64,000 nt of DNA from Oscillospiraceae bacterium (GTDB lineage Bacteria; Bacillota; Clostridia; Oscillospirales; Oscillospiraceae): the NCBI GenBank assembly GCA_902801295.1, contig CADCHN010000006.1, positions 1-64,000 on the forward strand. Direction: 5' to 3'. Shown here one piece after another: positions 1-12,405 of this stretch (its first letter is position 1; every line of letters starts with the position of its first letter). The notes under the pieces are model-generated. The model was not told where the DNA came from. It ran no database searches and worked only from the letters and a program-made list of their open reading frames with translations. The position numbers and the translations under genes were made by a program.

Positions 1-107
1 ACCGCGTCCTCTCTATCTTGAAAAGTCCCTTTTTCCAGGGGGGCTTGGTTTTGTGCGCCTTTTTTCGGTGTGGTACTCAGATTACAATGTTTCAACCTTT
101 TTTCTCC
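1..107. other. Left edge, no gene seen
   Basis: No convincing reading frame or RNA gene is visible between the window edge and the stop codon of the nucleotidyltransferase. The stretch is T-rich on the plus strand. No clear terminator hairpin was found. Confidence 0.5.
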
Positions 108-1016
108 TTAATCCAGTAAAATCTCCGGGTAACGCCCTTCGGCGCGCAGCGCGGCCAGATGGCTCACAACGCTGTCCATATCCTCCCGGTAGGTGATGCC
201 GTACCAGCTCTCGCGGCAGGGCAGCACATGGACGCAGCCCTCGTGCTCGTGGATGAGCGCGTTGACAACGAACGGCAGGAAATACTCGGCCTTGAGGGGA
301 TTGACCGCGAGGTTTTCCTCCAGCCAGGCGGGAAAGCGCCGCTCCAGCTCCTCCAGCATGCCCGGGCCAAAGCCCCAGCAGTTCATGGATACGGGCGAAT
401 CGCCGGAAATGTCCGTATAGTGCTCGCCGTCCTCGGTAAAGGCAGCATCGCTGCCGCGCTTGACGATCTTCGTGCGCTCGACCACGTCGGAAAGCAGCCC
501 GTTTTCCACCTGGCAGATGCCGCGGGCAACCGAGCCGTGCTCCGTCACGGTGTTGCGCAGCTCGTAGGCCACCATCGCGTGCTCGTTGGCCGGGCGCGCG
601 GCGGAGAGGAACTCATAGAGCGCGGTATAGGCGCTCGGGCCGTAATAGTCATCGGCGTTGATGACGGCAAAAGGACCGTCCACGACGCCGCGGCAGCAGA
701 GCACCGCATGTCCGGTGCCCCAGGGCTTTTGTCGCCCCTCCGGCACCTGATAGCCTTCCGGCAGCCGGTCCAGCTGCTGATAGACATAGCTCACGTCGAA
801 GTACTTCTCCATCCGGCGGCCAATGCGCGCCTTGAAATCTTCCTCGATCTCGTGCTTGATAATGAACGCCACCCTGCGGAAGCCCGCGCGATAGGCGTCA
901 TAAAGCGAATAGTCGATGATCGCATGGCCGCGATCGTCCACGGCCGTGATCTGCTTGAGCCCGCCGAAGCGACTGCCCATGCCGGCAGCCAGAATAACCA
1001 GAGTCGGTTCCTGCAT
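108..1016 (-). CDS. NTP-transferase family nucleotidyltransferase
   Basis: A 302-residue cytoplasmic enzyme predicted to join a nucleoside triphosphate to a phosphorylated sugar or similar small molecule. AAGMGSRFGGLKQ (residues 10-22) is the nucleotide-binding loop of the NTP-transferase fold. GTGHA (100-104) and INADDYYG (119-126) are the segments that usually contact base and metal. The start is preceded by GAGGAG seven bases upstream. The gene stands alone, divergent from the esterase to its right, and nothing nearby reveals its substrate. The fold assignment is firm; a specific role, such as sugar-1-phosphate or cytidylyl transfer, is not supported by anything visible. Confidence 0.85.
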   Translation of the reverse strand: MQEPTLVILAAGMGSRFGGLKQITAVDDRGHAIIDYSLYDAYRAGFRRVAFIIKHEIEEDFKARIGRRMEKYFDVSYVYQQLDRLPEGYQVPEGRQKPWGTGHAVLCCRGVVDGPFAVINADDYYGPSAYTALYEFLSAARPANEHAMVAYELRNTVTEHGSVARGICQVENGLLSDVVERTKIVKRGSDAAFTEDGEHYTDISGDSPVSMNCWGFGPGMLEELERRFPAWLEENLAVNPLKAEYFLPFVVNALIHEHEGCVHVLPCRESWYGITYREDMDSVVSHLAALRAEGRYPEILLD

Positions 1017-1126
1017 AACAGCACTCCTCTCTTTCCATCTTATTTAGTTTAGCATATTTTTTTGCCCTTGTATAGAGAAAATGCGCTGATTTTCTCAGCT
1101 TACCCCTGTGATTTTCGGAGGCCCTG

Positions 1127-1996
1127 ATGTATAATCAGACAGACATCAGAAAAGGACGGATGCAAATGGCACATGCAATCGAACGCCTCCGGATCGACGG
1201 CCCGGGCGGCAAAATGAAGCTCCTTGTTCTCGGACGTCGGGAGGACGGCGGCCACCCCGGGGTGTTATGGATCCATGGCGGCGGCTACCGAAGCGGTATG
1301 CCGGAGATGGCCTTCTTCTCGCGGGCGGCGGACCTGGTGCGCTATTTTCACGCCGTGGTCGTCACGCCCGATTACCGGCTCTCAGGTCAGGCGCCCTACC
1401 CTGCCGCGCTGGACGACTGCTATGCGGCGCTGCTGTGGTTGAAAGAGCACGCGGCCGAGCTCGGCGTGCGCTCCGATCAGATCATGGTCGGCGGCGAGAG
1501 CGCGGGCGGCGGACTCACGGCGGCGCTGTGCATGCTCGCGCGCGACCGCGGCGAAGTCCATATCGCCTACCAGATGCCGCTCTACCCGATGCTCGATGAC
1601 CGCGACACGCCCTCCTCGCGCGATAACCATGCCCCGGTGTGGAATACGGCGAAAAACCACAGCGCTTGGGCGAAATACCTCGCGGGGCAGGATCGGGAGC
1701 ATCTGAGTCCCTACGCCGTGCCAGGCAGGCAGACCGATTACCGGAATCTGCCGCCCTGCTACACCTTCGTTGGAGACGCCGAGCCATTTTACGACGAGAC
1801 GCTGAGCTTTGTCGAGCATCTGCGCAAGGCTGGGGTAGAAGCTGACCTGGACGTATTTCCCGGGCAATTCCACGCCTTTGATATGTTCCGCCCGCACAGC
1901 GAGGCCGGAGAAGCGGCCAAAGCGAGCTTTCTCCTCCATTTTGAGCACGCAATGACCCATTATTTTGCGGAAAACGGAGGAAATGACCATGGATGA
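1127..1996 (+). CDS. Alpha/beta hydrolase, acetyl-esterase (HSL) type
   Basis: A serine hydrolase of 289 residues, probably a cytoplasmic carboxylesterase acting on short acyl esters. The oxyanion motif HGGGY is at 50-54, the nucleophile elbow GESAGG at 123-128 (Ser125), the acid probably Asp217 in VGDAE, and the base His249 in QFHAF. That is the full catalytic set of the hormone-sensitive-lipase branch. The chosen ATG has GGAGG five bases upstream. An in-frame ATG at 1166 with AAAGGA upstream would give a protein starting MAHAIERL, which fits family length better, so the start is uncertain. The gene overlaps the following DUF1653 gene, implying co-translation. Confidence 0.85.
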   Translation: MYNQTDIRKGRMQMAHAIERLRIDGPGGKMKLLVLGRREDGGHPGVLWIHGGGYRSGMPEMAFFSRAADLVRYFHAVVVTPDYRLSGQAPYPAALDDCYAALLWLKEHAAELGVRSDQIMVGGESAGGGLTAALCMLARDRGEVHIAYQMPLYPMLDDRDTPSSRDNHAPVWNTAKNHSAWAKYLAGQDREHLSPYAVPGRQTDYRNLPPCYTFVGDAEPFYDETLSFVEHLRKAGVEADLDVFPGQFHAFDMFRPHSEAGEAAKASFLLHFEHAMTHYFAENGGNDHG

Positions 1997-2204
1997 ACTC
2001 AAACCCGGGCTGTACCGTCACTTCAAAGGAAAGGAATACCGCCTGCTCTATGTGGCGCGGCACTCCGAAACGCTGGAGCCGATGGTCGTCTACCAGGCAC
2101 TCTACGGCGAGCGCGGCATCTGGGTGCGCCCCGCGGCGATGTGGAACGAAACCGTCGAGCGCGACGGCGTGCAGAGCAAACGCTTTACCTATATCGGGCC
2201 ATGA
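1989..2204 (+). CDS. DUF1653 small protein
   Basis: A 71-residue protein that is essentially one DUF1653 domain: GLYRHFKGKEYRLLYVA near the N-terminus, then EPMVVYQALYGERGIWVRP. This compact beta-rich fold is common in bacteria and has no established function. The start at 1989 is preferred because GGAGG at 1976-1980 lies eight bases upstream; an in-frame ATG at 1983 is too close to it. It overlaps the esterase stop by eight bases and is followed directly by a strong terminator, so the two genes form a short operon. Confidence 0.85.
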   Translation: MDELKPGLYRHFKGKEYRLLYVARHSETLEPMVVYQALYGERGIWVRPAAMWNETVERDGVQSKRFTYIGP

Positions 2205-2208
2205 AAAA

Positions 2209-2240
2209 GCCGCCGATCTGAACGCAGATCGGCGGCTTTT
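2209..2240. terminator. Bidirectional rho-independent terminator
   Basis: A perfect 12-bp stem (2209-2220 with 2225-2236) has an AACG loop, TTTT after it and AAAAA before it. It ends the esterase/DUF1653 operon and, read the other way, the leftward gene at 2250. Confidence 0.9.
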
Positions 2241-2249
2241 CTCCTGTTT

Positions 2250-2864
2250 TCAGCGCTTCAGCTCAAAGCGGATACTCGCGAGCATTGCCTGGAAGGCCGG
2301 ATCGTCGGGCAGAGCTGCAAAGTCCTCGGGATCGGCCGCGGCGCGGATCACCGTCACGAGCAGGTAGCTCTGCTCGTCGCCGGGGATACGCAGGCAGTAG
2401 CTGTAGCTGTCGCCGTCGAGATAGCGGAAGCCCTCGTTGGCGCCGCAGCGGACCGGCGTAAAGCCCTTGAATTTCTCCGCGGCGTGCTTCGCCAGAGCCT
2501 CGAAGCCCTCACCCTGATAGTAAGCGGCATACTCGAGCTGCACGTGATAATCCTCGCCCCACAGCACCGCGACGTGCGAGTCGCTCGAGGGGTTGAGGTA
2601 TTCCTCAGAGATGACGGCGTAACTGAACTTTTCGGGATCGTAGCCGATCGTCATATCCACGGTCACCGCGTCCTGAAAGCCGGAAATGAAGCTGTAGCTC
2701 CCCTGCTTGAGATTCTGCGGCACGGCGGGCGTCTCCTTCGCGCCGGATTTTGCGGCGGCGGACGGCGCCTTGGCAGCCTCGTCGGGTTTTTTCATCAGCA
2801 GCAGCGCAGCCGCGGCGCCGGCGGCGGCCAGCCCGAGCGGCAGGATGATCTTCCATTGTTTCAT
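2250..2864 (-). CDS. Membrane-anchored extracytoplasmic protein, unknown function
   Basis: This 204-residue protein begins with a short charged start and one hydrophobic segment rich in Ala and Leu (about residues 6-25). A low-complexity Ala/Lys/Pro linker follows, then a soluble domain of about 150 residues. This looks like an uncleaved anchor or signal peptide with an outward-facing domain. Two cysteines in the soluble part could pair. I recognise no family. The start at 2864 has GGGGGTG upstream; an ATG-like start 48 bases further out lacks a ribosome site. A good promoter lies at 2892-2920, so it is probably a single-gene unit. Confidence 0.7.
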   Translation of the reverse strand: MKQWKIILPLGLAAAGAAAALLLMKKPDEAAKAPSAAAKSGAKETPAVPQNLKQGSYSFISGFQDAVTVDMTIGYDPEKFSYAVISEEYLNPSSDSHVAVLWGEDYHVQLEYAAYYQGEGFEALAKHAAEKFKGFTPVRCGANEGFRYLDGDSYSYCLRIPGDEQSYLLVTVIRAAADPEDFAALPDDPAFQAMLASIRFELKR

Positions 2865-2891
2865 AGGTACACCCCCTGTTTGTATGATCTT

Positions 2892-2920
2892 ATTATACAT
2901 AGGAAACAACACATTTACAA
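2892..2920 (-). promoter_or_regulatory. Promoter for the 2250-2864 gene
   Basis: On the minus strand TTGTAA is separated by 17 bases from a perfect TATAAT. The -10 box lies 28 bases upstream of the chosen start codon. Confidence 0.75.
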
Positions 2921-2921
2921 C

Positions 2922-2953
2922 AAAAAAGAACCGGCTGACTCCGGTTCTTTTTT
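2922..2953 (-). terminator. Terminator of the oad operon
   Basis: An 11-bp stem (AAAAGAACCGG with its complement) around a 6-base loop sits just past the oadB stop on the minus strand and runs into T residues. It abuts the promoter of the next leftward gene. Confidence 0.85.
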
Positions 2954-2961
2954 GTAATTTA

Positions 2962-4185
2962 TCAGCCTCCGAATACGGAGAGCAGGAAGCCCGCAGCGAT
3001 CGCGGAGCCGATGACGCCGGCCACGTTCGGACCCATGGCGTGCATCAGCAGGAAGTTGGACTTATTATAGCGGCGGCCGACATCCTGGCTCACACGCGCG
3101 GCCATTGGGACGGCGGACACGCCGGCCGAGCCGATCAGGGGGTTAATCTTCTTGCCGGAGGCGTAGTACATGATCACGCCGCCGAACAGACCGCCGACCG
3201 TGGAGATCGAAAATGCGATCAGGCCGAGGGCGATGATGAACAGGGTCTGCCACTGGATGAAGTTGTCGCCGACCATGGTCGCGCCGACGGAGGTGGCGAG
3301 GAAAATGGTGACGATGTTCATCAGGGCGTTCTGGGCGGTATCGCTCAGGCGGTCGGTGACGCCGGTCTCACGGAAGAGGTTGCCGAGCATCAGGCAGCCG
3401 ATCAGGGGCGCGGTGGAGGGCAGGAGCAGGATGACGAAGGAGGCCACGACGATCGGGAAAATGATCTTTTCCTTCTTGGAGACCTCGCGGGTCTGCTCCA
3501 TCTTCACCTTGCGCATCTCCTCGGTGGTGCAGAGCTTCATCAGCGGGGGCTGGATCATCGGGATCAGAGCCATGTAGGAGTAGGCGGCAATCGCGATGGG
3601 TCCGAGCAGATGCGGAGCGAGCTTGGTGGTGAGGTAAATGGCGGTGGGGCCGTCCGCGCCGCCGATGATGCCGATGGAGGCGGCTTCGGGGCCGGTAAAG
3701 CCGAGCAGGATCGCGCCGAAGAAGGCGACGAACACGCCCATCTGCGCCGCGGCGCCGAGCAGCAGGCTCTTGGGGTTAGAAAGCAGCGGGCCGAAGTCCG
3801 TCATCGCGCCGACGCCCAAGAAGATGAGCGAGGGATAAATGCCGGCCTTGACGCCGATGTAGAAGAAGTCCAGCAATCCGGCGTTGGCCATGATGTGGCC
3901 GTAGCTGTGGTAGTAGGGGCTGTTCGCGTCCAGGAATTCCGCCCAGAGTTCCGGGTGGTACATGGCGTTGCTGCCGCCCTGCGCGATGAAGTAGCTGAGG
4001 TTGGCAAGCAGGCAGCCGAAAGCGATGCCGCACAGCAGCAGCGGCTCGAACTTCTTGACGATGCCGAGATAGAGCAGCACAAAGGCGATGAGGATCATCA
4101 CCGCGTTTTTCCAGCCGCCGGCCATGAAGAACGCGGCAAAGCCGGACTCCATCGCCAGCTTTTGCAGAGTGCCTATGATATCCAT
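2962..4185 (-). CDS. oadB: Na+-translocating decarboxylase, beta subunit (membrane pump)
   Basis: The 407-residue polytopic membrane subunit of a biotin-dependent sodium-pumping decarboxylase. It couples decarboxylation of carboxybiotin to Na+ export and consumes a proton. At least nine hydrophobic segments are visible. The family hallmark GGADGPTAIYL lies near the middle and a Gly/Ala-rich SAGVSAVPMAARV stretch near the C-terminus; both belong to the ion-conducting core. Length matches OadB/GcdB/MmdB. It is the last gene of a four-gene operon with its carrier, gamma and carboxyltransferase subunits. The beta subunits of the three decarboxylase types are nearly interchangeable in sequence, so substrate is assigned from oadA. 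Confidence 0.93.
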   Translation of the reverse strand: MDIIGTLQKLAMESGFAAFFMAGGWKNAVMILIAFVLLYLGIVKKFEPLLLCGIAFGCLLANLSYFIAQGGSNAMYHPELWAEFLDANSPYYHSYGHIMANAGLLDFFYIGVKAGIYPSLIFLGVGAMTDFGPLLSNPKSLLLGAAAQMGVFVAFFGAILLGFTGPEAASIGIIGGADGPTAIYLTTKLAPHLLGPIAIAAYSYMALIPMIQPPLMKLCTTEEMRKVKMEQTREVSKKEKIIFPIVVASFVILLLPSTAPLIGCLMLGNLFRETGVTDRLSDTAQNALMNIVTIFLATSVGATMVGDNFIQWQTLFIIALGLIAFSISTVGGLFGGVIMYYASGKKINPLIGSAGVSAVPMAARVSQDVGRRYNKSNFLLMHAMGPNVAGVIGSAIAAGFLLSVFGG

Positions 4186-4197
4186 ATGCCCCTCCTG

Positions 4198-4593
4198 TTA
4201 CGCGATGACGACCAGCGGAGCGCCCGTTTCGACCACGGTGCCCTTGCTGACAACGATCTGCGCGACCGTGCCGGCCTTGGGGGCGACGATGTCGTTTTCC
4301 ATCTTCATAGCCTCGAGAACGATGAGCACGTCGCCCTCGTTGACCTTCTGGCCCTGCTGGACGTTGATTTTCAGCACGTTGCCGGGCATCGGGCTCTTGA
4401 CGACCTCACCGGCGGCCAGTCCCGCGGCGGGAGCGGCAGGCGCAGCGGCGGGAGCCGCAGCGACAGGGGCGGGTGCGGCAGCGGGAGCCGCAGCGGCGGG
4501 CGCCTTCAGCTCGTATTCGTCGATCAGCATGGCCTCGCCCTGCTCCACCTCGACCTCATATACGCGGTTATTCAAAGTCACCTTATATTTCAT
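4198..4593 (-). CDS. Biotin carboxyl carrier subunit of the decarboxylase
   Basis: A 131-residue biotinyl protein that shuttles CO2 as carboxybiotin from the carboxyltransferase to the membrane pump. A short N-terminal beta segment (1-30) is followed by an Ala/Pro hinge (about 31-57) and a biotinyl domain with EAMKM at 94-98, where Lys97 is the biotin site. In enterobacterial OadA this domain is fused to the alpha subunit; here it is a separate gene, as in glutaconyl- and methylmalonyl-CoA decarboxylases. Its start overlaps the stop of the gamma-subunit gene by four bases, which should couple their translation. Confidence 0.92.
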   Translation of the reverse strand: MKYKVTLNNRVYEVEVEQGEAMLIDEYELKAPAAAAPAAAPAPVAAAPAAAPAAPAAGLAAGEVVKSPMPGNVLKINVQQGQKVNEGDVLIVLEAMKMENDIVAPKAGTVAQIVVSKGTVVETGAPLVVIA

Positions 4594-4943
4594 TTGTCCT
4601 TGACCTCCTTGATGGAAATGAAGCGCAGCTCATTGAGCGGCTTGCCGAGCGTATCGGCGACGATCGCCATGATCATGGCAGCGTCCTTCGGGTCGGTATC
4701 ATACAGCTTCAGATCGCCGGCCGAACCGGGCGCCAGAGAAGAGGGCGCGGGAATAACAACGATCGGCGTCTCAGCGGGAGCGGGAGCGGCAGCTTTCGCG
4801 GCCTCCTTCTTCTGCCCGGCGATCATGATGCGGCCCATCAGCATGACGACCAGCATCAGCAGGACGATCCCGAGGAACACGACGCAGTAGCCCAGCAGGG
4901 CAATTCCGGCGCCGTTTCCGAGAGAGAGATTGACAAGATCCAT
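4590..4943 (-). CDS. oadG: OadG-type gamma subunit
   Basis: A 117-residue small subunit with one N-terminal membrane helix (about residues 12-36), a Lys/Ala/Pro-rich linker and a soluble C-terminal part. Gamma subunits assemble the peripheral carboxyltransferase on the membrane beta subunit, and in some species bind zinc. This one has an acidic-hydrophobic C-terminus ending in a basic tail but no His-rich end, so zinc binding is not evident. It sits between the carboxyltransferase and carrier genes. Sequence conservation in this family is low, so the call leans on position and topology as well as the helix-linker layout. Confidence 0.85.
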   Translation of the reverse strand: MDLVNLSLGNGAGIALLGYCVVFLGIVLLMLVVMLMGRIMIAGQKKEAAKAAAPAPAETPIVVIPAPSSLAPGSAGDLKLYDTDPKDAAMIMAIVADTLGKPLNELRFISIKEVKDK

Positions 4944-4955
4944 CGTCTTCGCTCC

Positions 4956-6341
4956 TTACTCCATCTCGGTGATGGTGTAGCGCACCTTGCGCTCTTCCTC
5001 GGCCTGACGCTGCTCGAAGAACTTCTCCGCCACCTGCGGGAAGGAGATGTAGCTGAGCACGTCTTCCTCACAACGGGCCATATCGCCGAGTTTCGCCTCG
5101 GCCTTCTCGAAGGTGTCGGTCGGCAGCGTGTCTGCATAGCGGCCGACGATGGGCTTCTCGTCCTTGAGGATCTTGGCCTGGATCTCGGGGTTGATGGGCG
5201 CGGGCGTACGGCCGTATTCACCGCGGCAGTAGGCTTTCAGCTCGGCGCCGACGTTCTTGTAGCGCTCGCCGGCCAGGACGTTCTGCACAGCCTGGGTGCC
5301 GATGATCTGGCTGGTCGGGGTGACGAGCGGAGGATAGCCCATGTCCTCGCGCACGCGCGGGGTCTCAAGCAGCGCCTCGTCGAAGCGGTCGAGCGCGTTC
5401 ATCATCTTGAGCTGGCTCAGCAGGTTCGAGAGCATGCCGCCGGGGATCTGATAGGTCAGGCACTGGGTGTCGGTGGCCATGGAGATCGGGTTCAGGGTGC
5501 CCTTGGCGAGGAAATCGGCGCGGATTGGCTTGAAGAAGTTGGCCATCTGGAAGAGGCCGTCGTCGTTCAGGCCGGTCTCATAGCCGAGTTCCTTGAGGGT
5601 GTAGTTGAGGGTCTCGGTGGCGGGCTGGCTGGTGCCGCCGGAGAAGGGAGAGATCGCGGTGTCGATGACGTCGGCGCCGGCCTCGATGGCTTTGAGCTCG
5701 GTCATGAACGCAAGACCCGTGGTGCAGTGGGTGTGGATGACGACGGGCAGGTCGACCGCGTCCTTGATGGCGCTGACGAGGTCATAGGCGGCCTTGGGGC
5801 TCATGATACCGGCCATGTCCTTGATGCAGATCGTGCTGACGCCCATCTCGCGCAGCTCCTTGACGATCTCCACATACTTCTCGCGCGTGTGCACGGGGCT
5901 CGTGGTGTAAGAGATCGCGCCGGAGGCGATGGCGCCGGACTTCACGGTCTCCTCGACAGCGACCTTGAGGTTGTTGGTGTCGTTCAGGGCGTCGAAAATG
6001 CGGATGATGTCGATGCCGTTGCGCACGGAGGCGCGCACAAAGCGGCGGACGATATCATCGGGATAGTGCTTGTAGCCGAGGATGTTCTGACCGCGCAGCA
6101 GCATCTGCAGCTTGGTGTTGGGCATAGCGGCGCGAATCTTGCGCAGGCGCTCCCAGGGATCCTCGTTGAGGTAGCGGAGGCACACGTCAAAGGTGGCGCC
6201 GCCCCAGCACTCGACGGAATAGTAGCCGGCCTTGTCGATGGTCTCAAGGATCGGCTTGAACTGCTCATAGCTCATTCTGGTGGCGACCAGGGACTGGCTG
6301 GCGTCACGCAAAACGGTTTCGGTAAACTGTACTTTTTTCAT
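4956..6341 (-). CDS. oadA: Oxaloacetate decarboxylase alpha subunit (carboxyltransferase)
   Basis: A 461-residue carboxyltransferase of the HMGL-like/pyruvate carboxylase B family. It transfers the carboxyl group of oxaloacetate to biotin, giving pyruvate. The TIM-barrel metal site is visible: Asp13 in RDASQS, Lys174 in CIKDMAG (normally carbamylated) and His203/His205 in IHTHCTTG. The C-terminal region extends through the conserved PASS-like domain but stops before any biotin domain, which is encoded separately. It is first in a leftward operon with gamma, carrier and beta subunits. This alpha type argues for oxaloacetate rather than methylmalonyl-CoA or glutaconyl-CoA as substrate. Confidence 0.92.
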   Translation of the reverse strand: MKKVQFTETVLRDASQSLVATRMSYEQFKPILETIDKAGYYSVECWGGATFDVCLRYLNEDPWERLRKIRAAMPNTKLQMLLRGQNILGYKHYPDDIVRRFVRASVRNGIDIIRIFDALNDTNNLKVAVEETVKSGAIASGAISYTTSPVHTREKYVEIVKELREMGVSTICIKDMAGIMSPKAAYDLVSAIKDAVDLPVVIHTHCTTGLAFMTELKAIEAGADVIDTAISPFSGGTSQPATETLNYTLKELGYETGLNDDGLFQMANFFKPIRADFLAKGTLNPISMATDTQCLTYQIPGGMLSNLLSQLKMMNALDRFDEALLETPRVREDMGYPPLVTPTSQIIGTQAVQNVLAGERYKNVGAELKAYCRGEYGRTPAPINPEIQAKILKDEKPIVGRYADTLPTDTFEKAEAKLGDMARCEEDVLSYISFPQVAEKFFEQRQAEEERKVRYTITEME

Positions 6342-6392
6342 GGCATCTCCTTCTCTGCGAATAAAAGAATTTGCTCAAAATTGCCTATAGTA

Positions 6393-6421
6393 AAGATAGC
6401 ATTTTTTCCCTTGGAAATCAA
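6393..6421 (-). promoter_or_regulatory. Promoter of the oad operon
   Basis: Minus-strand TTGATT, 17-base spacer, TATCTT, with a TG one base before the -10 (extended -10). It lies about 50 bases upstream of the oadA start. Confidence 0.6.
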
Positions 6422-6492
6422 TGTGCTTGTGATATTTTTGCCAAAAATCGGCGCTTTACACAAGTCGGATGTGTCCCCAGCCGCCCTTTCTC

Positions 6493-6521
6493 ATATAATC
6501 TCCTCCACGGCTCATATACAT
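6493..6521 (+). promoter_or_regulatory. Sigma-E-type sporulation promoter of spoIIID
   Basis: ATATA and CATATACAT are separated by 15 bases, about 40 bases upstream of spoIIID. This matches the mother-cell sigma-E pattern (ATA-rich -35, CATACAnT-like -10). In Bacillus subtilis spoIIID is a known sigma-E gene, so site and gene agree. Confidence 0.65.
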
Positions 6522-6562
6522 GAAGCAGAACATGCGCGCGGCGAGGCCGCGCACGGGGAGTG

Positions 6563-6820
6563 ATGAGCATTCGAAGCAGCATCGAAGAGCGCGCCTGTGA
6601 GCTGGCCGCGTACATCATCGAGAACGAGGCTACCGTCCGTGCCGCGGCGGCTCACTTCGGCATCAGTAAGAGCACCGTACACAAGGATCTCACCGAGCGC
6701 CTGCCGGGGATCAACCGCGCGCTGTATCACGAGGCGCGGGCGCTTCTTGACCGCAACAAGGCCGAGCGGCACATCCGCGGCGGCCTCGCCACCCGGCGAA
6801 AATACAAGGGCGCAGATTAA
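6563..6820 (+). CDS. spoIIID: Sporulation regulator SpoIIID
   Basis: An 85-residue DNA-binding protein that reprograms mother-cell transcription during sporulation. The central helix-turn-helix reads FGISKSTVHKDLTERLP, the near-invariant core of SpoIIID. It is followed by the basic C-terminal segment HIRGGLATRRKYK. Length equals the family norm. GGGGAG at 6555-6560 is close to the ATG at 6563, and GTG at 6560 is an alternative start one codon earlier. The gene is alone on the plus strand between the two leftward energy operons, with a sigma-E-like promoter. Its presence indicates an endospore-forming host. Confidence 0.95.
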   Translation: MSIRSSIEERACELAAYIIENEATVRAAAAHFGISKSTVHKDLTERLPGINRALYHEARALLDRNKAERHIRGGLATRRKYKGAD

Positions 6821-6860
6821 AACACCGGGGCCGGAGAACTTGTTTCTCCGGCCCCGGTGT
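6818..6860 (-). terminator. Terminator of the atp operon
   Basis: A perfect 17-bp GC-rich stem (6822-6838 with 6844-6860) has a 5-base loop and TTTTAAT beyond it on the minus strand. On the plus strand there is no T-run, so it mainly serves the leftward atp operon, though it may also stop spoIIID transcripts. Confidence 0.85.
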
Positions 6861-6877
6861 CGGTATCAAGATAACTG

Positions 6878-7143
6878 TCAGCCGTTGTCGACGGACATAT
6901 GCGACAGCAGCAGTGTGACCTCATCGTTCGCCACATTCGCAATGCCCTCGCTGATGCGGATGCGGGTGATCTCCCCTGCCTCCGTATGGCAGACGAGCTC
7001 CCCTTCATTCAGTGCGCAGAGCATCGGCGCATGACCGGCGAGCACGCCCAGCGAGCCGAGCGCACCGGGAAGCGTAACGGCGCAGACCTGCTTTTCCCAG
7101 GTCTCGCCGCCCGAGGTGGCAAGCAGCAGATGAATCTTATCCA

Positions 7144-7144
<1 letters not shown>
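6878..7144 (-). CDS. atpC: F-ATP synthase epsilon subunit, short form
   Basis: An 88-residue epsilon subunit of the F1 central stalk. It contains the N-terminal beta-sandwich only: LPGALGSLGVLAGHAPMLCAL is the diagnostic segment (about residues 25-45). The C-terminal two-helix domain of usual 130-140-residue epsilons, which restrains ATP hydrolysis, is absent. Its start shares a base with the atpD stop, and a strong terminator follows. Natural short epsilons exist in other bacteria, so this need not be a truncation, but it predicts an enzyme without epsilon-mediated inhibition. Confidence 0.9.
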
Positions 7145-9403
<2,259 letters not shown>

Positions 9404-9428
9404 GACCTCCTTTCCCCTGCGCTGTCAG

Positions 9429-11672
<2,244 letters not shown>

Positions 11673-11692
11673 GTGCGGCACCTCCTGTTGTG

Positions 11693-12130
11693 TTACTGCT
11701 CGGTGTTGCCCGCGTTCAGCAGACGCTGGACCAGGCGCTCCGCCAGCTCGTCGCGGCGCAGCTGCAGCTCGCGGTCGGTCTGCTCGCGGAGCGCCGCGGC
11801 CTCACCCTTGCCGCGCTCGGCGGTCTCGGCGGCAAATTGCTTTGCCTCGCGCAGCATTTCCGCATGCCGCTGCTCGTTCCGGTCCTTTTCGGCCCGCAGC
11901 TCGTCTCTGGCCTCCTGCAGACGTTCCTCGCGCTCCCGCTCCAGGCCGCGCTCGTCCTCCTCGAGGGCGGCGCGCGCCGCGGTCTCCTCGTTCAGTCCCG
12001 CGTCAATGCGTGCACGGCGCTCGTCCATAAAGCGCACGATGGGCTTGTAAAGGAACTGATTGAGCAAAAAGAGCAGCGCGAAAAAGCCCAATATCGTCCA
12101 GATCAGCTCGGACGGATTGATGCTCAGCAT
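11693..12130 (-). CDS. atpF: F-ATP synthase b subunit
   Basis: A 145-residue peripheral stalk subunit. An N-terminal membrane helix (about residues 8-28, [20 protein letters not shown]) leads into [13 protein letters not shown], the typical b-subunit junction, and then a long highly charged coiled coil. It is the conventional b partner for the stalk portion of the fusion gene just downstream. The start at 12130 follows the c-subunit gene by 14 bases with GGAG upstream. Longer frames extending into atpE are out of register with that gene and were rejected as start. Confidence 0.93.
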   Translation of the reverse strand: MLSINPSELIWTILGFFALLFLLNQFLYKPIVRFMDERRARIDAGLNEETAARAALEEDERGLEREREERLQEARDELRAEKDRNEQRHAEMLREAKQFAAETAERGKGEAAALREQTDRELQLRRDELAERLVQRLLNAGNTEQ

Positions 12131-12144
12131 AGACGGCTCCTGTC

Positions 12145-12372
12145 TCAGATCTTGCCGACCAGCATGAACGCGACCAGCATGCCGTAGATGGTCAGCGCTT
12201 CCATCAGCGCCAGCGACAGGACCAGAGAGCCGCGGATATCGCCGGCGGCCTCGGGCTGACGGGCAATGGCGTCCATCGCGTGAGACGCGGTGATGCCCTG
12301 ACCGATAGCGGTCGCGGCGCCGGTGATGCACAGCACAAGCGCGGCGGCGATTGCAATAGTTCCGGATGCCAT
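12145..12372 (-). CDS. atpE: F-ATP synthase c subunit (proton-type motif)
   Basis: A 75-residue proteolipid that forms the rotating membrane ring. Two hydrophobic helices flank the polar loop ARQPEA (37-42). The ion-binding carboxylate is Glu58 in MEALTIYG, and GQG (24-26) is on helix 1. The MEALTIYG sequence is the same as in chloroplast and cyanobacterial rings, which carry protons. The Ser/Thr next to the Glu seen in Na+ rings (EST) is Ala here. I infer H+ coupling, although the nearby oad pump makes a sodium gradient. Confidence 0.95.
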   Translation of the reverse strand: MASGTIAIAAALVLCITGAATAIGQGITASHAMDAIARQPEAAGDIRGSLVLSLALMEALTIYGMLVAFMLVGKI

Positions 12373-12405
12373 AAGTAGTACCTCCTGAAATATAGTAATA
12401 AAAAC

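Noticed and set aside
159..1052. Plus-strand frame opposite the nucleotidyltransferase
   Set aside because: Shadow of a recognised gene, no ribosome site and no family features.
2707..4890. Very long plus-strand open frame opposite the oad genes
   Set aside because: It is antisense to well-identified oadB, carrier and oadG genes. Its composition is repetitive Asp/Gly/His/Arg typical of GC-rich shadow frames, and it matches no family.
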